From Candidatus Bathyarchaeota archaeon (GTDB lineage: Archaea; Thermoproteota; Bathyarchaeia; Bathyarchaeales; UBA233), in NCBI GenBank assembly GCA_023488835.1, contig JAMDCS010000099.1, positions 1-16,791 on the forward strand: DNA of 16,791 nt. Reading direction: 5' to 3'. Positions within the stretch are counted from its first letter, which is position 1. The number at the start of each line of letters is the position of its first letter. Shown here piece after piece: positions 14,230 through 16,791 of the stretch. The notes below the pieces were generated by a model. That model saw only the letters and a list, made by a program, of their open reading frames with translations, was not told the DNA's origin and did not search any database. The translations under genes and the position numbers were made by a program.

Positions 14230-14265
14230 TGCTGTACTGATTAAATTATGTGAACATGCTGTACT
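14230..14265 (+). promoter_or_regulatory. TATA box of the membrane regulator flanked by a direct repeat and operator-like palindrome
   Basis: GATTAAATTA (14239-14248) lies about 23 bases before the ATG at 14267, so the message is probably leaderless. TGCTGTACT occurs at 14230-14238 and again at 14257-14265, one copy on each side of the TATA box. The second copy overlaps the near-palindrome GAACATGCTGTAC (14252-14264), which covers the expected start of transcription. A protein bound there would block initiation. Confidence 0.5.
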
Positions 14266-14266
14266 A

Positions 14267-14767
14267 ATGACTGGACTTATATTCCCCCTGCAATCTCTTA
14301 TGGTTTTGAGGGTTTACTGGTTGAATGGGAACAGCGAAACAGAGCTTGAGTATGCTCTACGCGGCAAAGCCTGGAAAGTCTACTGGTTCCTACTAAAAAC
14401 TGGCAGCCCAGTTGGTGTCCGCGAGGTTCAGCGAGCCCTACATTTTAGCAGCCCCAGCATCGCTTTTCACCATCTGGAGCAGTTGCGGGAATTGGGCTTG
14501 GTTGAAAAACAGGAAGTCGGCGGCCACTACGTGCTGGTCGGCCAAGTAAAAATCGGTGTCCTTAGGCATTATGTGAAGTTGGGGAAGCTGCTGTTTCCAC
14601 GCTTCTTCTTCTACGCCTTATTCTCAACCGTATTCTACGCTGCCTACTTGCTGATTTTGGTTCATAGTTTTACCCGTGATAACTTGTTCATTATTTCGTT
14701 TGGCGCCATCGTTTGCACGATTTTCTGGTATGAAGCGTATCGTGTGTGGGAAATGAGGCCATTCTAA
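14267..14767 (+). CDS. Membrane-tethered winged-helix transcription regulator
   Basis: This 166-residue protein has a DNA-binding domain and two membrane helices. The winged helix (about 30-92) includes RGKAWKVYWFLLKTG (32-46), the turn and recognition helix VREVQRALHFSSPSIAFHHL (51-70), and LRELGLVEKQEVGGHYVL (73-90) as helix and wing, similar to ArsR/MarR-like archaeal regulators. Hydrophobic helices span about 109-133 and 139-157, placing the DNA-binding part inside the cell at the membrane. The ATG at 14267 fits a leaderless message; ATG at 14300 would give a protein eleven residues shorter. It is divergent from the large surface protein and 74 bases upstream of another surface-protein gene. 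An operator-like site in its own promoter suggests autoregulation. Confidence 0.8.
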   Translation: MTGLIFPLQSLMVLRVYWLNGNSETELEYALRGKAWKVYWFLLKTGSPVGVREVQRALHFSSPSIAFHHLEQLRELGLVEKQEVGGHYVLVGQVKIGVLRHYVKLGKLLFPRFFFYALFSTVFYAAYLLILVHSFTRDNLFIISFGAIVCTIFWYEAYRVWEMRPF

Positions 14768-14773
14768 AAGTTA

Positions 14774-14832
14774 GAACACGCTGTTCGCATGCTTAGGATA
14801 AAATAAAAAGGCACGTATGGTATAGTAAGGAG
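14774..14832 (+). promoter_or_regulatory. Operator-like palindrome, TATA box and Shine-Dalgarno of the propeller gene
   Basis: GAACACGCTGTTC (14774-14786) is a perfect five-base-arm palindrome and matches 11 of 13 bases of the site in the regulator promoter. ATAAAATAAAAA (14798-14809) is the TATA-like element 12 bases further on. AAGGAG (14827-14832) lies nine bases before the ATG at 14842 and decides that start. Confidence 0.5.
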
Positions 14833-14841
14833 AAAAAAACT

Positions 14842-16791
14842 ATGGTACAGCAAGAAGTTAAGAAAAAAACAACCATCTACGGAACAGTTGCAATCCTCTC
14901 AGCGATAATTTTGATTTCTATGGTATACGTGTTCGGTTCAACCCCAACTATTCTGCCATCTTCACAAACACCTGTCGTATCGAACACTTCGCCCGGTCCA
15001 GGACCGACCATTACTCCAATTTCGCAGTCGCCTTCTACTTTGGGCATGAAAACTTTCTTATCTATTGAGGAACTCAAAAGTTATCTCATTAACAACACTC
15101 AAAGCTCATATTCTTATGGAGGCGGCACTCTGGGGATAGAGAATTTGGCTCCAGCGCCGGCAATGCAATCTCCAGGAAATTCGCCCGACGTTTATTGGAC
15201 GCGGTCAACCGACGATTATTCAACGACTAACATCCAAGTTGCAGGAGTAGATGAAGCTGACACCGTCAAAACCGACGGACAATACATCTATACAATTTCC
15301 AACTCTCAAAACAGCGGCATCTACTATGGTTACTCTTCGCAAGCAAGCAACAGTGTATACATTTTAAGTGCTGATCCTCAGAACGCCAAGGTGGTGTCTA
15401 AAATACCTCTGGAAAGTGGTTTAATGCCTGTTGGCTTGTTCCTGAGCCCAGACAGTAGCAAACTTGTCGTTTTAGCTAACAAATACACGTACCCTAACAG
15501 TATCTCATCCAGCGGAGGCAACCCGATGATTATGCCCTTCTTCAGCTATGAATCAACCACTATAAACGTTTACGATATATCAAACAAGGCAAATCCAGTT
15601 CTAGCACGTAATTTCATGGCTAGTGGAAGCTACTTCAACTCCCGATTGATAGGCAACTACCTTTACGCAGTAACGACCCAAAGCGCAATGGTGTACAATG
15701 ATGCCGTTACAGTTCCCGCAGTTTACAAGGCCGGAGTAGCCTATGGTGCTTCGCCCACAAGCATCTACTATGCTGACATGAACCAGTCCAACTACTACTC
15801 GTTCACCAGCTTCTACGGTATCAACCTGTTGGATAACCAACAGCAACCCACCAACATGACGGTGCTGATGAGCGGCGCAAGCACGATGTATGTCTCACCA
15901 GACAACATCTATGTTGCTTACCCCAACTGGGCTAACGGAACCGAGTTAACTTCGATTTACAGAGTGAAAATTAACGGTTTGCAATTGACTTTTGAGGCGC
16001 AAGGCAGTGTTCCCGGCGACGTAATAAACCAGTATGCGATGGATCAGTACAGCGGCAACCTCCGGGTAGCAACCAACCTGCAACAATACACAATGGGCGC
16101 TTTTGTGCAGCAACAAGCATCAAAAACCAACAACGTCTACGTACTCAACCAAAACTTAACCATCATCGGTAAACTGGAAGGTATCGGGCAGGGCGAGAAC
16201 CTTCACGCGGTACGTTTCATGGGCGACAAATGCTATCTTGTAACCTTCATCAAAACTGACCCATTATTCGTTATTGACCTTAGTCAGCCACAAAACCCAA
16301 AAGTGCTCGGTGAACTCAAAATTCCAGGTTACAGCGATTATCTGCATCCTTACGACGAAACGCATTTGATTGGTGTAGGCAAAGAAGCTGTTGCTGCAGC
16401 ACAAGGTAATTTTGCGTGGTACCAAGGCTTAAAATTAGCGCTCTTTGACGTGAGCGACGTTAACAACCCTGTGCAGTTGGCAAATTATGTTATTGGGGAC
16501 CGAGGCACTGATTCAGCGGTGTTAAATGATCCAAAAGCGTTCCTGTTTGACAGAGGAAAGAACCTGCTGGTAATTCCTGTCGACTTGGCAATCGTAAATC
16601 AAACATTAGCGCAGCAATACCCATCAGACTTTCCAGCTTACGGTCAAATGGTTTGGCAAGGCGCATACGTCTTTAGCTTAACCCCGGACGGCGGCTTTAT
16701 CCTGAAAGGCACCGTAACACACCTAACCCCCGCACTGCTAGACAATCAAGGGCACCTAATCAACAACAACGATTACTGGAATACCCAAAAC
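14842..16791 (+). CDS. Secreted C-terminal beta-propeller protein (Beta_propel family), 3' end cut by the window
   Basis: The frame is open for 650 codons to the last base with no stop, so the C-terminus is missing. The N-terminus has a short basic start, then a membrane or signal helix (12-32), then a Pro/Ser/Thr-rich spacer (33-68). The family signature VAGVDEADTVKTDGQYIY (133-150) is clear. Further on come VGLFLSPDSSKLVVLANK, GKLEGIGQGENLHAVRFMGD, KTDPLFVIDLSQP and KIPGYSDYLHPYDETHLIG, all typical of the archaeal and bacterial secreted propellers distantly related to WD-40 proteins. No catalytic role is known for the family. Strong AAGGAG supports the ATG. It follows the membrane-tethered regulator by 74 bases and shares an operator-like sequence with it. 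Confidence 0.9.
   Translation, partial: MVQQEVKKKTTIYGTVAILSAIILISMVYVFGSTPTILPSSQTPVVSNTSPGPGPTITPISQSPSTLGMKTFLSIEELKSYLINNTQSSYSYGGGTLGIENLAPAPAMQSPGNSPDVYWTRSTDDYSTTNIQVAGVDEADTVKTDGQYIYTISNSQNSGIYYGYSSQASNSVYILSADPQNAKVVSKIPLESGLMPVGLFLSPDSSKLVVLANKYTYPNSISSSGGNPMIMPFFSYESTTINVYDISNKANPVLARNFMASGSYFNSRLIGNYLYAVTTQSAMVYNDAVTVPAVYKAGVAYGASPTSIYYADMNQSNYYSFTSFYGINLLDNQQQPTNMTVLMSGASTMYVSPDNIYVAYPNWANGTELTSIYRVKINGLQLTFEAQGSVPGDVINQYAMDQYSGNLRVATNLQQYTMGAFVQQQASKTNNVYVLNQNLTIIGKLEGIGQGENLHAVRFMGDKCYLVTFIKTDPLFVIDLSQPQNPKVLGELKIPGYSDYLHPYDETHLIGVGKEAVAAAQGNFAWYQGLKLALFDVSDVNNPVQLANYVIGDRGTDSAVLNDPKAFLFDRGKNLLVIPVDLAIVNQTLAQQYPSDFPAYGQMVWQGAYVFSLTPDGGFILKGTVTHLTPALLDNQGHLINNNDYWNTQN

Noticed and set aside
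14877..15077. 66-codon minus-strand frame at the start of the propeller gene
   Set aside because: The plus-strand frame has a strong Shine-Dalgarno, a signal helix and the family signature; the minus frame has none.

Overview
This window reads as archaeal chromosome, most likely from the TACK side of the Archaea. A Bathyarchaeia-type genome is my best guess; that is inference from gene content, and no rRNA is present to confirm it. The archaeal evidence is an archaeal/eukaryotic-type glycyl-tRNA synthetase, a tRNA-splicing endonuclease (EndA), a UbiA-family ether-lipid prenyltransferase and an ESCRT-III/CdvB-type division protein. Promoters look like archaeal TATA boxes, several messages look leaderless or nearly so, and TTG start codons are frequent. 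ESCRT-III argues against most Euryarchaeota.

Layout. Positions 141-1520 hold an NAD-type malic enzyme. On the minus strand follow a small winged-helix-like protein (1583-1852), a RimI-type acetyltransferase (1941-2390) and a flippase-like membrane protein (2410-3492); the last two look like an operon. After a 335-base divergent intergenic region come glycyl-tRNA synthetase (3828-5600), a DUF47/PhoU-like protein (5676-6335) and EndA (6351-6905) on the plus strand. A minus-strand pair follows: a sugar-nucleotide nucleotidyltransferase (7123-8433) and, just downstream of it, a 55-residue lysine-rich ORF (6931-7098). A DUF454 membrane protein (8498-8920) is divergent from the prenyltransferase (9038-9889). 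A double zinc-ribbon protein (9900-10583, minus) and an ESCRT-III paralogue (10894-11544, plus) flank an intergenic region with a long nested inverted repeat.

The right third (11585-16791) is a cell-surface module. It holds an 823-residue secreted, membrane-anchored protein (LamG-like domain, Pro-Thr linkers, InlB-like repeat, Asp-box propeller) and, divergent from it, a winged-helix regulator with two C-terminal membrane helices. A secreted C-terminal beta-propeller protein of the Beta_propel family follows and runs off the window end.

How the genes work together. The left two thirds are mostly housekeeping: central carbon metabolism, translation and tRNA maturation, lipid and glycan precursor synthesis, and division. 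The most interesting non-coding signals are three. First is the nested inverted repeat at 10623-10719 with an A-stem-T-run element after it. Second is a 13-base near-palindrome (consensus GAACAnGCTGTnC) found in both the regulator promoter and the adjacent propeller promoter, suggesting that the membrane-tethered regulator controls itself and the propeller gene. Third is a palindromic TATA box plus hairpin far upstream of the glycyl-tRNA synthetase. I saw no CRISPR array, insertion sequence, tRNA or rRNA gene.
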